A stretch of 64,000 bases of DNA from Allacma fusca (Eukaryota > Arthropoda > Collembola > Symphypleona > Sminthuridae), in assembly GCA_947179485.1 (NCBI GenBank), contig OX359246.1:60863632-60927631 (forward strand), read 5' to 3'. Under the pieces are notes generated by a model. That model made no database searches. It saw nothing but the letters and a program-made list of their open reading frames with translations, and was not told the DNA's origin. A program made the translations under genes and the position numbers. Every line of letters starts with the position of its first letter. The stretch's first letter is position 1. Shown piece by piece: positions 24,109 to 39,176 of this stretch.

Positions 24109-24243
24109 ATAATTTATTATGCGAATTGTATATAAATACTCTTCTTTTCTGTACGAGGCTTTTATTGTTAGCAGTTGCGGAGCTCCGAGAATTTGACAGT
24201 TCTCAGGACTCCGATTCAAGCAATATTTTACTAGGTTGGGTAG

Positions 24244-24642
24244 CAGGGTTGGCAAGTGGCAAGAATTGGCCTGGCCGTTATTCGTTAAAATCCGGTTCTT
24301 ACCGGCTTGGTCCAATTGCTTGGGTTGGTATAAAATGGTCGTAATTAATATTATCCAAATAAATCCACTGTCCAATAAAACCCGGTTTTAACCTAAACGT
24401 ACCACCGGCTTGGCTAATATTACGCATTCATGAACACAGCGTTGCCAAGTGGTCTGAAATGGCCTGGTTATTATTGGTTAAAATCCGGTTCTAACAGGCC
24501 CGGACCTGTCGTATAAGTTGGTATAAAATGGTCATAATTAATACTATCCAAATAAGTCCACTGTCCAATAAAAACCGGTTGTTACCATTTCTTGCCACTG
24601 ACTTGGGCTTTATTGATAAAAGCCGGTTATTTGCCAACCATG
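24244..24642. mobile_element. hAT-like element A, unit 2
   Basis: Copy of 16526-16924 with the same ends and target duplication; it was duplicated with the unit rather than inserted separately. Confidence 0.85.
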
Positions 24643-24687
24643 TTGGGTAGGTTTCAAGACAGCATACCTTCAACATGGGATTCACAC

Positions 24688-25627
24688 CAGTGCTCGGCAC
24701 GGGTACGAAAAATCGGTACCCGCACCCGTATCCGTACCCGAAGTGCGGGTAATGCAATATCTGGTATCTATACCCGTACCCATACCCGAGTATCCGGGTA
24801 CAAATTTTTCATACTCGTACCATCAATGTAATCTCAAACTATGTACCCGTACCCGCATTGTACCCGTACCCGAAAAATACTCGAAAATTGTACCCATACT
24901 CGGGTATCTCAGTGTCGTACCCGTACTCGCACTCGGGTACTTTATATCCAGATTTCTCTAAATGTAGTACATAGCACGTTATGTATAATAATATATGACA
25001 CCTTAGTGTATAATTTTTACTAGCAAGAGCCGTATTTGATGTTGTATATTTTCATTGAAGAGTAGAAAAACTAGAAGCGTTTTTGTTAGAAATAAAATTA
25101 ACTTGCAAACTTGCAGATTCTTCAACATATTACCAACCGTTCAAAATTTAGTTGAATCCTATTTTTTTTATTTATCCTATAAAATTTTAGGGAAACATGT
25201 TTCCCTAAAAGCATATATTTTAGCTACAGTCGAAAATACATTTACTATGTTGTAAGGTTAAAAGAGTATTAACACTAAGCTATATGTATTCAGAAACACT
25301 AAAAATATGGATAGAAGTTTCAACCGTACGGGCATGATGGCATAAAATTCTTTAAAATGTCTCAATTCTCAACGTATCCAAATACTCGGGTACAATGATC
25401 GTGGGTACGAGTAAATGATTCCATTATACCCGTACCCGATGGGTATATACCCATTTTGAAATCCTTGTACCCGTACTCACACCCATATCCGTACCCGAAA
25501 TTTTGAGCCGACCAAAGTGTACCCGGGTAGTACCCGAAATTGATCGGGTACACAAAATCTGTACCCGGGTAGTACCCATACCCATACCCGTTTACCCGAG
25601 TATTACCCTTACCCGTGCCGAGCACTG
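24688..25627. mobile_element. hAT-like element B, unit 2
   Basis: Copy of 16970-17910, one T shorter (940 bp). That base restores a 66-codon frame at 25055-25255, which has no coding signature. Confidence 0.85.
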
Positions 25628-26519
25628 ATTCACACAGATCATAATTTAAAGACGGTAGGGGTCAAAAATTTCCGAAATTGTGACGATATTAAAGTACGGC
25701 CCCCAATAAGATGCCGGAAGCAAATATTTGCAATGAATACGGATTGTGAACATGAAACATTTGAAAATAATGTAATTGACGAACATAGTACCTCTAGATT
25801 GGTAAAAAGAAAGCTTAAAGTTCTCAAGGGTCAAACATGGGGCATCGATAGGGTGTTCGTTGGTTGATTATAAGTGTGCTCAACCATGATAATCTTCAAG
25901 ACTGTATCAACATAAAATTCAAAATGCTTCTAAAATTATGAATATGACACATTCTAGCAACGTAGCAACCACGTCTATGTATGCCATCGTTCCAATGCGA
26001 AACATACTGCGAAGCTGCCTTTTTAGTAGTAAAGCAATATTCAGTTTATTTCAAACCTGTTCGAAAATCGTAATGCTCCATGCACCCTTTGAAATTTCGT
26101 GTTTTTCTTTTACTGTATGTACACCTCACCACTTGACTTGCATGCTATATGGTTCTAGAAATTTCGATATTAATTAATTTTGAGTAACTCATGAACATTA
26201 TTGCGAATGAATCATTATTGTGCAGGTGTAAGTACAGAGAGCGAAACCCAGACTCAGGGGTTTCACACGCTCCTGAGTGAGCTTCGAAGTAGTTACATAA
26301 TGTTAGATGTAGAAATCTATAGTTTAATTTGCAAAACTCTCAGTCTTGTGCTGAGAGTTATTCCTTCCACTTGTACATATTTTTGTAGTAGTTGGTCTTC
26401 AAATAAAATCTTTCCTTTTCATTTTCCAGAATAAATAACCAGCGTTCGGGTTATTTTTCTCCCATCGAGTTTATTCAATCATTAATTACATCATTCATTA
26501 AAAGCACGATCATTCAGAT

Positions 26520-27384
26520 TAGTGGTCCCGATCTTTCAATTCTGAATCAAAAAAACTCGATTCGATTCAATTCAATTCTGATTCATCATTTTTCGATTCA
26601 ATTCAAAGCATGAATTGAATCATTTCATTCAATTCACTTCATGAATGAAATCACGCGAAATGCCTTGAATCACGATTCAAATGATTCACTTGCAACGAAT
26701 TTGTTTGCATATCCCGCTAAAAATGCAGCAAGTAACGCATCACATTAAAAATTTCGTACGTGTTTCTGAGAGACATTTTTGATTTTTGTTGGGAAACCGA
26801 CTTATCAATTACTTTGTAAATAATAATTTTTATACATGAAATACATCAATTATTATAATTTATTATTACAGCATTTACTAACCGTCCAATTTAGATCATA
26901 ATGTGACTATTAATTAGCAGGATATGCAACTCGAATTTGCTAAAGTTACAGTCAACTCTCGCTATAATCGATGCTCAATTTGCAATATTTGTCCCTTCTG
27001 ACCATAGTGTTATATGTTGTGTAAATGGGAATCGGGAATGGAAATCCCAATCCCTTATATCAAATAATCCCTTATAAGGGTATCCCTTATAGCGAGAGTA
27101 TACTGTATTGACAATTTTAGTGATAGTGAAATTTTTTGAATTATAATCTTTCGCGGTTTTATGTATGTAGTCATTATAAAATCCTGAAATAAAATGTTTA
27201 TGTTACCACCTTTTACTGTCTGAATGATTTGAATCATCATTCGATTCAATTCAGCACGCAGAAATGAATCAAAGTGAATCCTGTGAAGCGTGAATTGAAT
27301 CGAATCATTGAATTTCATTCAATTCATAATTTGAATTGAATCAAAACGAATTTTTTGAATTGAATTGAAAGATTGGGACCACTA
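26520..27384. mobile_element. hAT-like element C with nested MITE, unit 2
   Basis: Copy of 18803-19667; the nested TA-flanked MITE is at 26949-27105. Confidence 0.85.
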
Positions 27385-27635
27385 ATTCAGATTATCCAGT
27401 TGCTTTGTTTATTTACAATTTTGTGAGTTTCTCCTCGTTAAACTTATAATATATCTTCATTTTTGGCTGATCTGGAAAAACATTTCTAGAGTTCTCCTTC
27501 GAAGTTCCTATTATTACATGTACATATGAGCAGTTGCAATTGCTACTCACATTTACTAAATTTTTCCTACGGAGTATATACACACGAACCATATTTACCC
27601 CAATCTGCTACATTCAAAATCACATACAATTCAAC

Positions 27636-29504
27636 ATGCAGTATGGACTTGTGCTGTTTATCAAACTATTGATCGTCATTGAAGTTCTCAGTGGAAATAT
27701 CCTTGTTCTTTGTCCCATGTGTCCACGAAGTCATAAGATCGTTATTGAAGCCACGATTGAGTCCCTAGCAAAGCGAAATCATTCAATTACAATTGTTTCA
27801 AGCTATAAAACTCCAACTGAGATTCCAAACATCCACGACATTGTAGTCATGGAAGGGTTTGACTACGTTGCTAATACTAATCTTTTAAATTTGCGAGAAT
27901 ACGGCTTTAGAGGTTTCTATAAATTTGATCCCTACAGTATAATTTCAGAAGGATGTCATGCCACCTACCGGAATCCACATGTCATGAACTTACTTAATAC
28001 CACCTTCGATTTGATCTTAATGGATGCATTTGGCAACCACTGCCTTCATCCATTTGCTCACAAACTCAAAGCTCCCGTTATTCGTTCAATGCCACTTCCA
28101 TCGCCAGCCCCGATGGCCATGCAAATGGGTAATTATTTACCCCCATCGTTTGTTCCGGATCCCGTGCTACCCTTTCGTGACCGAATGAACTTCTTTCAGA
28201 GAACAATAAATTTCATTGTGCCAAAGTTAGTTTACCAATTATCCTATTTCTCATGGTATTCTAAATACGACAGCATTGCCAAACAGTATTTAGGAGAGGA
28301 TCTTCCTAGTGTGGCGGAACTAGAATCGGATATTAGCATGACTCTTCAGAACACACACTTTTTAATTAATAACCCTCGACCATCCTTACCGGATTTTGTT
28401 GAGATTGGTTGTGTTCTTTGCCGTTCCGGAAGGCCCTTACCAAATGTAAATAAACACAAAACATACACAATAGTGTGGAAAGCGTTTTGAAAGGACTCAA
28501 TTTCAGCTCATTTGAATTTCTAGGATTTGGAAGATTTTGTGACTGGATCAAAAGGGGGTCTCATTTTGTTCAGTTTCGGCTCCATTTTCAAAGGCCAGGA
28601 TATGCCAGATGAAATGAGGAAAGCATTTTTGAATGTTTTTTCCCGCTTAAAACAACGCGTGCTATGGAAATGGGAACATGAGGACATGGACGATTTGCCA
28701 TCAAATGTAAAACTATCAAAATGGCTTCCACTACAGGATATCTTAGGTGGGTAATTATGTATGGATTGATTTATATAATTATTTTTTAGTCAGTTATGTC
28801 ATTTTGTACGGATTTTCCCACGTCGCATACATATATTAATATGTACATTTAAATATGTGTATCGATGTTTGCCGATCCTATCAATATCTAGCTCATTCCA
28901 ACACAAAGTTGTTTATTACTCATGGGGGTTTCCTGAGCACCCAGGAGGCTCTTTACCACGGAGTGCCAATGGTGGGGTTGCCCCTTTATTTTGATCATGA
29001 CATTAACATGAACCGGTATGTGGAGTTAGAGGTAGCTCTCTCAGTGGAAATACTCAACCTGAAGGAGAAAGATTTATCTGATGCTATTAAAATTGTGCTG
29101 GATAATCCAAAGTGAGTCACTTCATCATGTGATATTCTTGTGTATTTTGTTTGGTCTTGAGAATTATTATGTGACAGTAACACATGGTATCTATGGGAAA
29201 CTCAAACAGGTACGGCGTCAATGTGAGAACTTTGTCAAGGATCTTTCGAGATCAGCCTCAGTCTGGCATTGACACCGCCGTGTTCTGGTCAGAGTACGTC
29301 ATGCGACACAAGGGGGCTCCCCAGCTTCGTTCCATCTCCAGGAAGCTCAATTTCATCCAGTTTCATTGCTTGGATGTAATTATATTCCTCATTTGTTTAT
29401 TTACTGGAGGATTTGTGCTAATAATTTGGGCTTCCAAGAAATTCTTTTCCATGTTTTTCCATGTGAGTTCATTTAATACATATGGGGAGAAAAAGTTACA
29501 GTGA
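27636..29504 (+). CDS. UDP-glycosyltransferase, array copy 2, 515 aa
   Basis: Exons 27636-28445, 28524-28746, 28892-29111 and 29210-29504. Exon sequences and introns read identically to copy 1, including the His after the conserved donor-binding Asp. All splice borders are intact, so the copy should be expressible. Because it lies inside a perfectly duplicated unit with its own upstream DNA, its expected effect is dosage rather than new specificity. Confidence 0.92.
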
Positions 29505-29685
29505 TTTGAGATTTTGAACTTTATTTAATATTTTTGGCCGATAATGATATGAACACTGATTGTGAGCCCAACCAACTAAAATCAGTTTCTATAGTTATAA
29601 TAAAATCTATGAACTTGACTTGTCTTCACGTTTGTCGGACTTATAATTATAGTTCTTATAATTATTGTAGCATAAAACCTGACAT

Positions 29686-31388
29686 CAAAGATGCTAAACT
29701 GATTTTACCTATCCTACATCCTACCTATACAATTAGTTTAGGAGGGGCCTTCCTTCTCCCGTATTTGTGCAATTGTAGGGCCTATATCCTTCCCTACAAG
29801 TAGGCATTTGCGGCTGCCTACATTTCTGCCTATATAGGGATACGGAAAGTGTTATCCCTTTCCTACATGCAGGGCTGGAATATTCGAAATATACGGATAC
29901 AATTCTGATAAAAATTAATCCTAACGGATTCCAATCCCAATTCAAATGTATTTGTTTTCATGAAATGAAAATTCCAATTCAATTTATTCAAATATTTTCT
30001 ATGAATTCCAATACAATTCAAATACTTTAGTTATTAAATATTAATACCCGGAGGTACTAGAGCTCCGAAATATATCGTAACTTTACAACTAAAAAGCCAG
30101 AAATTGTCTAAATTTGGCAATTATGAATGCAAAGAAGCCAGGGGATATGACAGACCATTTTATAATGGCGTTACTGCTTAATCTACACAAGTAGCATAAC
30201 CGTAAATGACGTGTTGATTCTCCTTGTTTTTCAGGGATACCCTAGTAGTCAAAAAAGTGATCTGCATACTCTTTCCCATGAAATAGACCCCTTTCCCAAA
30301 TCAGAAAATGACTGACAAATGAATTAAATTCCTATAGCGATTCAGCGAATCATTTCCGTAAAAAAATTGTGTCGTTGCTTTGCGTCATTTTGTAGAGTCA
30401 AACGTATTCCCAAATTGTGTATTCCATCGAGGAGTTTAAAAAAAATATGTAATGGCTGAGAAAGAACTTCTTCGATTTTTGAATTTACGAGAAACACTTC
30501 AATATTTCACGGAATTTTCGGATATCAAAGTATTGGATACAGTATTCAAATATAAATTTTGAATACTAATTCGAATACAAATATTTTTTTCGATTCAATA
30601 GTTTTAAATACTTCAAAAAATATATTTAAGAATACCAATTCCGATAAAAATATCACAAAATAGGAATGAAATACCGATTCCAATTCTGATTCCGATTTGA
30701 ATGACCAGCCCTGCCTACATGTGACCCTATACTGCAGAATTAAAATATATTTTTATTGAAATTCACAAATTACATTTTGCTGTTTATTTTAGCAAATTTA
30801 TTTTGGCCATATAGTTTAGACAAAATTTAGGCCATCCCTCATATGCAACAACTTTTAAGCAAACACTCGCAATTGTTTGTTACTATGTATCATATATTTA
30901 AACAAACTGATTTTGAGTACTTCTTCAAAATTAATGTTACTCGTGCATTATGTGAAACCTCGTATTGAGCGGGTCTATTGCAAGTTACAGTAAGTATAAG
31001 CCATCGAGCAATCACATACAATATATGTACATGTACTTAGTTATGTATGGATATTATTTTGAATGGGAAATCTCACATGTCTCTGCAGTAGCCTGATATT
31101 TCAACGTTTAAAAATCGTTATGATTTGCATTGAGAGAATACTTCCATAATGTGACAATAGTTATGTATATACATCCTATATATTTGCCTTCATACAAGCG
31201 TGTTCTCGTGCTGCCTACATATTTGCCTATATGACCGCGTGTATGCAGGCGTGCATTTCCTATTTATAGGCATTTTTTCTGCAAAAACCAGTGCACCCTA
31301 TTTTGCCTATAATTTTTTCTGAAAATAGCTCGCACCCTATAAATAGGCCTACAAGTAGGCCTACATGTAGGATAGGCTAGCATCTTTG
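29686..31388. mobile_element. hAT-like element D, unit 2
   Basis: Copy of 21969-23671; nested element E is at 29870-30713. Confidence 0.85.
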
Positions 31389-31459
31389 CCTGAAATTAAT
31401 AAAATCGTTTCACTTCGCCCCTGAAAAGTCATATAAGAGTAAGAAGACATGTCAATTTT

Positions 31460-31597
31460 CTTTCGCGACCAGCGAATTCACTTTTTCACACCTTCGATAC
31501 AACTGTATTCTAGTCCAAGTACGTTATCCGCCAGAAGAGGGCACCAATCTTGGGCTCCGGTGCTGAAGCCAATCTGAAGCTGGTTGAGACTTGTGAC
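31460..31597 (+). pseudogene. Relic of a UGT last exon, unit 2
   Basis: Same as 23744-23880, with TAG in place of the Trp codon. Confidence 0.72.
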
Positions 31598-31960
31598 AGT
31601 TGTGAGTCACAACTTGTGACCTTCATCCGGTAAAATTTTTCGTTGAAATTGAAATATATTTTCCTTAATACTTGCTTTTCATTATCCTGGCGTTTAAGGT
31701 CAGAGATTGCTGAAATTCGAATTAAAAAGGCCAGTATGGGGCAAATTCAGCTAGCACTGCTGAGGATGACCAGGTACAAGAGTGCTCTGAAGCAGGAAAT
31801 GTTTGAAGTTATTTATGCTCACTAAATAATTTATTATGCGAATTGTATATAAATACTCTTCTTTTCTGTACGAGGCTTTTATTGTTAGCAGTTGCGGAGC
31901 TCCGAGAATTTGACAGTTCTCAGGACTCCGATTCAAGCAATATTTTACTAGGTTGGGTAG

Positions 31961-32359
31961 CAGGGTTGGCAAGTGGCAAGAATTGGCCTGGCCGTTATTC
32001 GTTAAAATCCGGTTCTTACCGGCTTGGTCCAATTGCTTGGGTTGGTATAAAATGGTCGTAATTAATATTATCCAAATAAATCCACTGTCCAATAAAACCC
32101 GGTTTTAACCTAAACGTACCACCGGCTTGGCTAATATTACGCATTCATGAACACAGCGTTGCCAAGTGGTCTGAAATGGCCTGGTTATTATTGGTTAAAA
32201 TCCGGTTCTAACAGGCCCGGACCTGTCGTATAAGTTGGTATAAAATGGTCATAATTAATACTATCCAAATAAGTCCACTGTCCAATAAAAACCGGTTGTT
32301 ACCATTTCTTGCCACTGACTTGGGCTTTATTGATAAAAGCCGGTTATTTGCCAACCATG
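31961..32359. mobile_element. hAT-like element A, unit 3
   Basis: Copy of 16526-16924, carried along by the unit duplication. Confidence 0.85.
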
Positions 32360-32404
32360 TTGGGTAGGTTTCAAGACAGCATACCTTCAACATGGGATTC
32401 ACAC

Positions 32405-33344
32405 CAGTGCTCGGCACGGGTACGAAAAATCGGTACCCGCACCCGTATCCGTACCCGAAGTGCGGGTAATGCAATATCTGGTATCTATACCCGTACCCAT
32501 ACCCGAGTATCCGGGTACAAATTTTTCATACTCGTACCATCAATGTAATCTCAAACTATGTACCCGTACCCGCATTGTACCCGTACCCGAAAAATACTCG
32601 AAAATTGTACCCATACTCGGGTATCTCAGTGTCGTACCCGTACTCGCACTCGGGTACTTTATATCCAGATTTCTCTAAATGTAGTACATAGCACGTTATG
32701 TATAATAATATATGACACCTTAGTGTATAATTTTTACTAGCAAGAGCCGTATTTGATGTTGTATATTTTCATTGAAGAGTAGAAAAACTAGAAGCGTTTT
32801 TGTTAGAAATAAAATTAACTTGCAAACTTGCAGATTCTTCAACATATTACCAACCGTTCAAAATTTAGTTGAATCCTATTTTTTTTATTTATCCTATAAA
32901 ATTTTAGGGAAACATGTTTCCCTAAAAGCATATATTTTAGCTACAGTCGAAAATACATTTACTATGTTGTAAGGTTAAAAGAGTATTAACACTAAGCTAT
33001 ATGTATTCAGAAACACTAAAAATATGGATAGAAGTTTCAACCGTACGGGCATGATGGCATAAAATTCTTTAAAATGTCTCAATTCTCAACGTATCCAAAT
33101 ACTCGGGTACAATGATCGTGGGTACGAGTAAATGATTCCATTATACCCGTACCCGATGGGTATATACCCATTTTGAAATCCTTGTACCCGTACTCACACC
33201 CATATCCGTACCCGAAATTTTGAGCCGACCAAAGTGTACCCGGGTAGTACCCGAAATTGATCGGGTACACAAAATCTGTACCCGGGTAGTACCCATACCC
33301 ATACCCGTTTACCCGAGTATTACCCTTACCCGTGCCGAGCACTG
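32405..33344. mobile_element. hAT-like element B, unit 3
   Basis: Copy of the 940-bp version in unit 2, with an eight-T run. Confidence 0.85.
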
Positions 33345-34236
33345 ATTCACACAGATCATAATTTAAAGACGGTAGGGGTCAAAAATTTCCGAAATTGTGA
33401 CGATATTAAAGTACGGCCCCCAATAAGATGCCGGAAGCAAATATTTGCAATGAATACGGATTGTGAACATGAAACATTTGAAAATAATGTAATTGACGAA
33501 CATAGTACCTCTAGATTGGTAAAAAGAAAGCTTAAAGTTCTCAAGGGTCAAACATGGGGCATCGATAGGGTGTTCGTTGGTTGATTATAAGTGTGCTCAA
33601 CCATGATAATCTTCAAGACTGTATCAACATAAAATTCAAAATGCTTCTAAAATTATGAATATGACACATTCTAGCAACGTAGCAACCACGTCTATGTATG
33701 CCATCGTTCCAATGCGAAACATACTGCGAAGCTGCCTTTTTAGTAGTAAAGCAATATTCAGTTTATTTCAAACCTGTTCGAAAATCGTAATGCTCCATGC
33801 ACCCTTTGAAATTTCGTGTTTTTCTTTTACTGTATGTACACCTCACCACTTGACTTGCATGCTATATGGTTCTAGAAATTTCGATATTAATTAATTTTGA
33901 GTAACTCATGAACATTATTGCGAATGAATCATTATTGTGCAGGTGTAAGTACAGAGAGCGAAACCCAGACTCAGGGGTTTCACACGCTCCTGAGTGAGCT
34001 TCGAAGTAGTTACATAATGTTAGATGTAGAAATCTATAGTTTAATTTGCAAAACTCTCAGTCTTGTGCTGAGAGTTATTCCTTCCACTTGTACATATTTT
34101 TGTAGTAGTTGGTCTTCAAATAAAATCTTTCCTTTTCATTTTCCAGAATAAATAACCAGCGTTCGGGTTATTTTTCTCCCATCGAGTTTATTCAATCATT
34201 AATTACATCATTCATTAAAAGCACGATCATTCAGAT

Positions 34237-35101
34237 TAGTGGTCCCGATCTTTCAATTCTGAATCAAAAAAACTCGATTCGATTCAATTCAATTCTGATT
34301 CATCATTTTTCGATTCAATTCAAAGCATGAATTGAATCATTTCATTCAATTCACTTCATGAATGAAATCACGCGAAATGCCTTGAATCACGATTCAAATG
34401 ATTCACTTGCAACGAATTTGTTTGCATATCCCGCTAAAAATGCAGCAAGTAACGCATCACATTAAAAATTTCGTACGTGTTTCTGAGAGACATTTTTGAT
34501 TTTTGTTGGGAAACCGACTTATCAATTACTTTGTAAATAATAATTTTTATACATGAAATACATCAATTATTATAATTTATTATTACAGCATTTACTAACC
34601 GTCCAATTTAGATCATAATGTGACTATTAATTAGCAGGATATGCAACTCGAATTTGCTAAAGTTACAGTCAACTCTCGCTATAATCGATGCTCAATTTGC
34701 AATATTTGTCCCTTCTGACCATAGTGTTATATGTTGTGTAAATGGGAATCGGGAATGGAAATCCCAATCCCTTATATCAAATAATCCCTTATAAGGGTAT
34801 CCCTTATAGCGAGAGTATACTGTATTGACAATTTTAGTGATAGTGAAATTTTTTGAATTATAATCTTTCGCGGTTTTATGTATGTAGTCATTATAAAATC
34901 CTGAAATAAAATGTTTATGTTACCACCTTTTACTGTCTGAATGATTTGAATCATCATTCGATTCAATTCAGCACGCAGAAATGAATCAAAGTGAATCCTG
35001 TGAAGCGTGAATTGAATCGAATCATTGAATTTCATTCAATTCATAATTTGAATTGAATCAAAACGAATTTTTTGAATTGAATTGAAAGATTGGGACCACT
35101 A
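34237..35101. mobile_element. hAT-like element C with nested MITE, unit 3
   Basis: Copy of 18803-19667; nested MITE at 34666-34822. Confidence 0.85.
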
Positions 35102-35352
35102 ATTCAGATTATCCAGTTGCTTTGTTTATTTACAATTTTGTGAGTTTCTCCTCGTTAAACTTATAATATATCTTCATTTTTGGCTGATCTGGAAAAACAT
35201 TTCTAGAGTTCTCCTTCGAAGTTCCTATTATTACATGTACATATGAGCAGTTGCAATTGCTACTCACATTTACTAAATTTTTCCTACGGAGTATATACAC
35301 ACGAACCATATTTACCCCAATCTGCTACATTCAAAATCACATACAATTCAAC

Positions 35353-37221
35353 ATGCAGTATGGACTTGTGCTGTTTATCAAACTATTGATCGTCATTGAA
35401 GTTCTCAGTGGAAATATCCTTGTTCTTTGTCCCATGTGTCCACGAAGTCATAAGATCGTTATTGAAGCCACGATTGAGTCCCTAGCAAAGCGAAATCATT
35501 CAATTACAATTGTTTCAAGCTATAAAACTCCAACTGAGATTCCAAACATCCACGACATTGTAGTCATGGAAGGGTTTGACTACGTTGCTAATACTAATCT
35601 TTTAAATTTGCGAGAATACGGCTTTAGAGGTTTCTATAAATTTGATCCCTACAGTATAATTTCAGAAGGATGTCATGCCACCTACCGGAATCCACATGTC
35701 ATGAACTTACTTAATACCACCTTCGATTTGATCTTAATGGATGCATTTGGCAACCACTGCCTTCATCCATTTGCTCACAAACTCAAAGCTCCCGTTATTC
35801 GTTCAATGCCACTTCCATCGCCAGCCCCGATGGCCATGCAAATGGGTAATTATTTACCCCCATCGTTTGTTCCGGATCCCGTGCTACCCTTTCGTGACCG
35901 AATGAACTTCTTTCAGAGAACAATAAATTTCATTGTGCCAAAGTTAGTTTACCAATTATCCTATTTCTCATGGTATTCTAAATACGACAGCATTGCCAAA
36001 CAGTATTTAGGAGAGGATCTTCCTAGTGTGGCGGAACTAGAATCGGATATTAGCATGACTCTTCAGAACACACACTTTTTAATTAATAACCCTCGACCAT
36101 CCTTACCGGATTTTGTTGAGATTGGTTGTGTTCTTTGCCGTTCCGGAAGGCCCTTACCAAATGTAAATAAACACAAAACATACACAATAGTGTGGAAAGC
36201 GTTTTGAAAGGACTCAATTTCAGCTCATTTGAATTTCTAGGATTTGGAAGATTTTGTGACTGGATCAAAAGGGGGTCTCATTTTGTTCAGTTTCGGCTCC
36301 ATTTTCAAAGGCCAGGATATGCCAGATGAAATGAGGAAAGCATTTTTGAATGTTTTTTCCCGCTTAAAACAACGCGTGCTATGGAAATGGGAACATGAGG
36401 ACATGGACGATTTGCCATCAAATGTAAAACTATCAAAATGGCTTCCACTACAGGATATCTTAGGTGGGTAATTATGTATGGATTGATTTATATAATTATT
36501 TTTTAGTCAGTTATGTCATTTTGTACGGATTTTCCCACGTCGCATACATATATTAATATGTACATTTAAATATGTGTATCGATGTTTGCCGATCCTATCA
36601 ATATCTAGCTCATTCCAACACAAAGTTGTTTATTACTCATGGGGGTTTCCTGAGCACCCAGGAGGCTCTTTACCACGGAGTGCCAATGGTGGGGTTGCCC
36701 CTTTATTTTGATCATGACATTAACATGAACCGGTATGTGGAGTTAGAGGTAGCTCTCTCAGTGGAAATACTCAACCTGAAGGAGAAAGATTTATCTGATG
36801 CTATTAAAATTGTGCTGGATAATCCAAAGTGAGTCACTTCATCATGTGATATTCTTGTGTATTTTGTTTGGTCTTGAGAATTATTATGTGACAGTAACAC
36901 ATGGTATCTATGGGAAACTCAAACAGGTACGGCGTCAATGTGAGAACTTTGTCAAGGATCTTTCGAGATCAGCCTCAGTCTGGCATTGACACCGCCGTGT
37001 TCTGGTCAGAGTACGTCATGCGACACAAGGGGGCTCCCCAGCTTCGTTCCATCTCCAGGAAGCTCAATTTCATCCAGTTTCATTGCTTGGATGTAATTAT
37101 ATTCCTCATTTGTTTATTTACTGGAGGATTTGTGCTAATAATTTGGGCTTCCAAGAAATTCTTTTCCATGTTTTTCCATGTGAGTTCATTTAATACATAT
37201 GGGGAGAAAAAGTTACAGTGA
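35353..37221 (+). CDS. UDP-glycosyltransferase, array copy 3, 515 aa
   Basis: Exons 35353-36162, 36241-36463, 36609-36828 and 36927-37221. It reads identically to copies 1 and 2 in exons and introns, with Asp-His at the donor site. All borders are intact. Confidence 0.92.
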
Positions 37222-37402
37222 TTTGAGATTTTGAACTTTATTTAATATTTTTGGCCGATAATGATATGAACACTGATTGTGAGCCCAACCAACTAAAATC
37301 AGTTTCTATAGTTATAATAAAATCTATGAACTTGACTTGTCTTCACGTTTGTCGGACTTATAATTATAGTTCTTATAATTATTGTAGCATAAAACCTGAC
37401 AT

Positions 37403-39105
37403 CAAAGATGCTAAACTGATTTTACCTATCCTACATCCTACCTATACAATTAGTTTAGGAGGGGCCTTCCTTCTCCCGTATTTGTGCAATTGTAGGGCCT
37501 ATATCCTTCCCTACAAGTAGGCATTTGCGGCTGCCTACATTTCTGCCTATATAGGGATACGGAAAGTGTTATCCCTTTCCTACATGCAGGGCTGGAATAT
37601 TCGAAATATACGGATACAATTCTGATAAAAATTAATCCTAACGGATTCCAATCCCAATTCAAATGTATTTGTTTTCATGAAATGAAAATTCCAATTCAAT
37701 TTATTCAAATATTTTCTATGAATTCCAATACAATTCAAATACTTTAGTTATTAAATATTAATACCCGGAGGTACTAGAGCTCCGAAATATATCGTAACTT
37801 TACAACTAAAAAGCCAGAAATTGTCTAAATTTGGCAATTATGAATGCAAAGAAGCCAGGGGATATGACAGACCATTTTATAATGGCGTTACTGCTTAATC
37901 TACACAAGTAGCATAACCGTAAATGACGTGTTGATTCTCCTTGTTTTTCAGGGATACCCTAGTAGTCAAAAAAGTGATCTGCATACTCTTTCCCATGAAA
38001 TAGACCCCTTTCCCAAATCAGAAAATGACTGACAAATGAATTAAATTCCTATAGCGATTCAGCGAATCATTTCCGTAAAAAAATTGTGTCGTTGCTTTGC
38101 GTCATTTTGTAGAGTCAAACGTATTCCCAAATTGTGTATTCCATCGAGGAGTTTAAAAAAAATATGTAATGGCTGAGAAAGAACTTCTTCGATTTTTGAA
38201 TTTACGAGAAACACTTCAATATTTCACGGAATTTTCGGATATCAAAGTATTGGATACAGTATTCAAATATAAATTTTGAATACTAATTCGAATACAAATA
38301 TTTTTTTCGATTCAATAGTTTTAAATACTTCAAAAAATATATTTAAGAATACCAATTCCGATAAAAATATCACAAAATAGGAATGAAATACCGATTCCAA
38401 TTCTGATTCCGATTTGAATGACCAGCCCTGCCTACATGTGACCCTATACTGCAGAATTAAAATATATTTTTATTGAAATTCACAAATTACATTTTGCTGT
38501 TTATTTTAGCAAATTTATTTTGGCCATATAGTTTAGACAAAATTTAGGCCATCCCTCATATGCAACAACTTTTAAGCAAACACTCGCAATTGTTTGTTAC
38601 TATGTATCATATATTTAAACAAACTGATTTTGAGTACTTCTTCAAAATTAATGTTACTCGTGCATTATGTGAAACCTCGTATTGAGCGGGTCTATTGCAA
38701 GTTACAGTAAGTATAAGCCATCGAGCAATCACATACAATATATGTACATGTACTTAGTTATGTATGGATATTATTTTGAATGGGAAATCTCACATGTCTC
38801 TGCAGTAGCCTGATATTTCAACGTTTAAAAATCGTTATGATTTGCATTGAGAGAATACTTCCATAATGTGACAATAGTTATGTATATACATCCTATATAT
38901 TTGCCTTCATACAAGCGTGTTCTCGTGCTGCCTACATATTTGCCTATATGACCGCGTGTATGCAGGCGTGCATTTCCTATTTATAGGCATTTTTTCTGCA
39001 AAAACCAGTGCACCCTATTTTGCCTATAATTTTTTCTGAAAATAGCTCGCACCCTATAAATAGGCCTACAAGTAGGCCTACATGTAGGATAGGCTAGCAT
39101 CTTTG
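37403..39105. mobile_element. hAT-like element D, unit 3
   Basis: Copy of 21969-23671; nested element E is at 37587-38430. Confidence 0.85.
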
Positions 39106-39176
39106 CCTGAAATTAATAAAATCGTTTCACTTCGCCCCTGAAAAGTCATATAAGAGTAAGAAGACATGTCAATTTT

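Noticed and set aside
31751..32092. 113-codon minus-strand frame at the unit junction (and its copies)
   Set aside because: It spans the unit end and hAT-like element A, so it is a by-product of the junction, with no domain and no splice partner.
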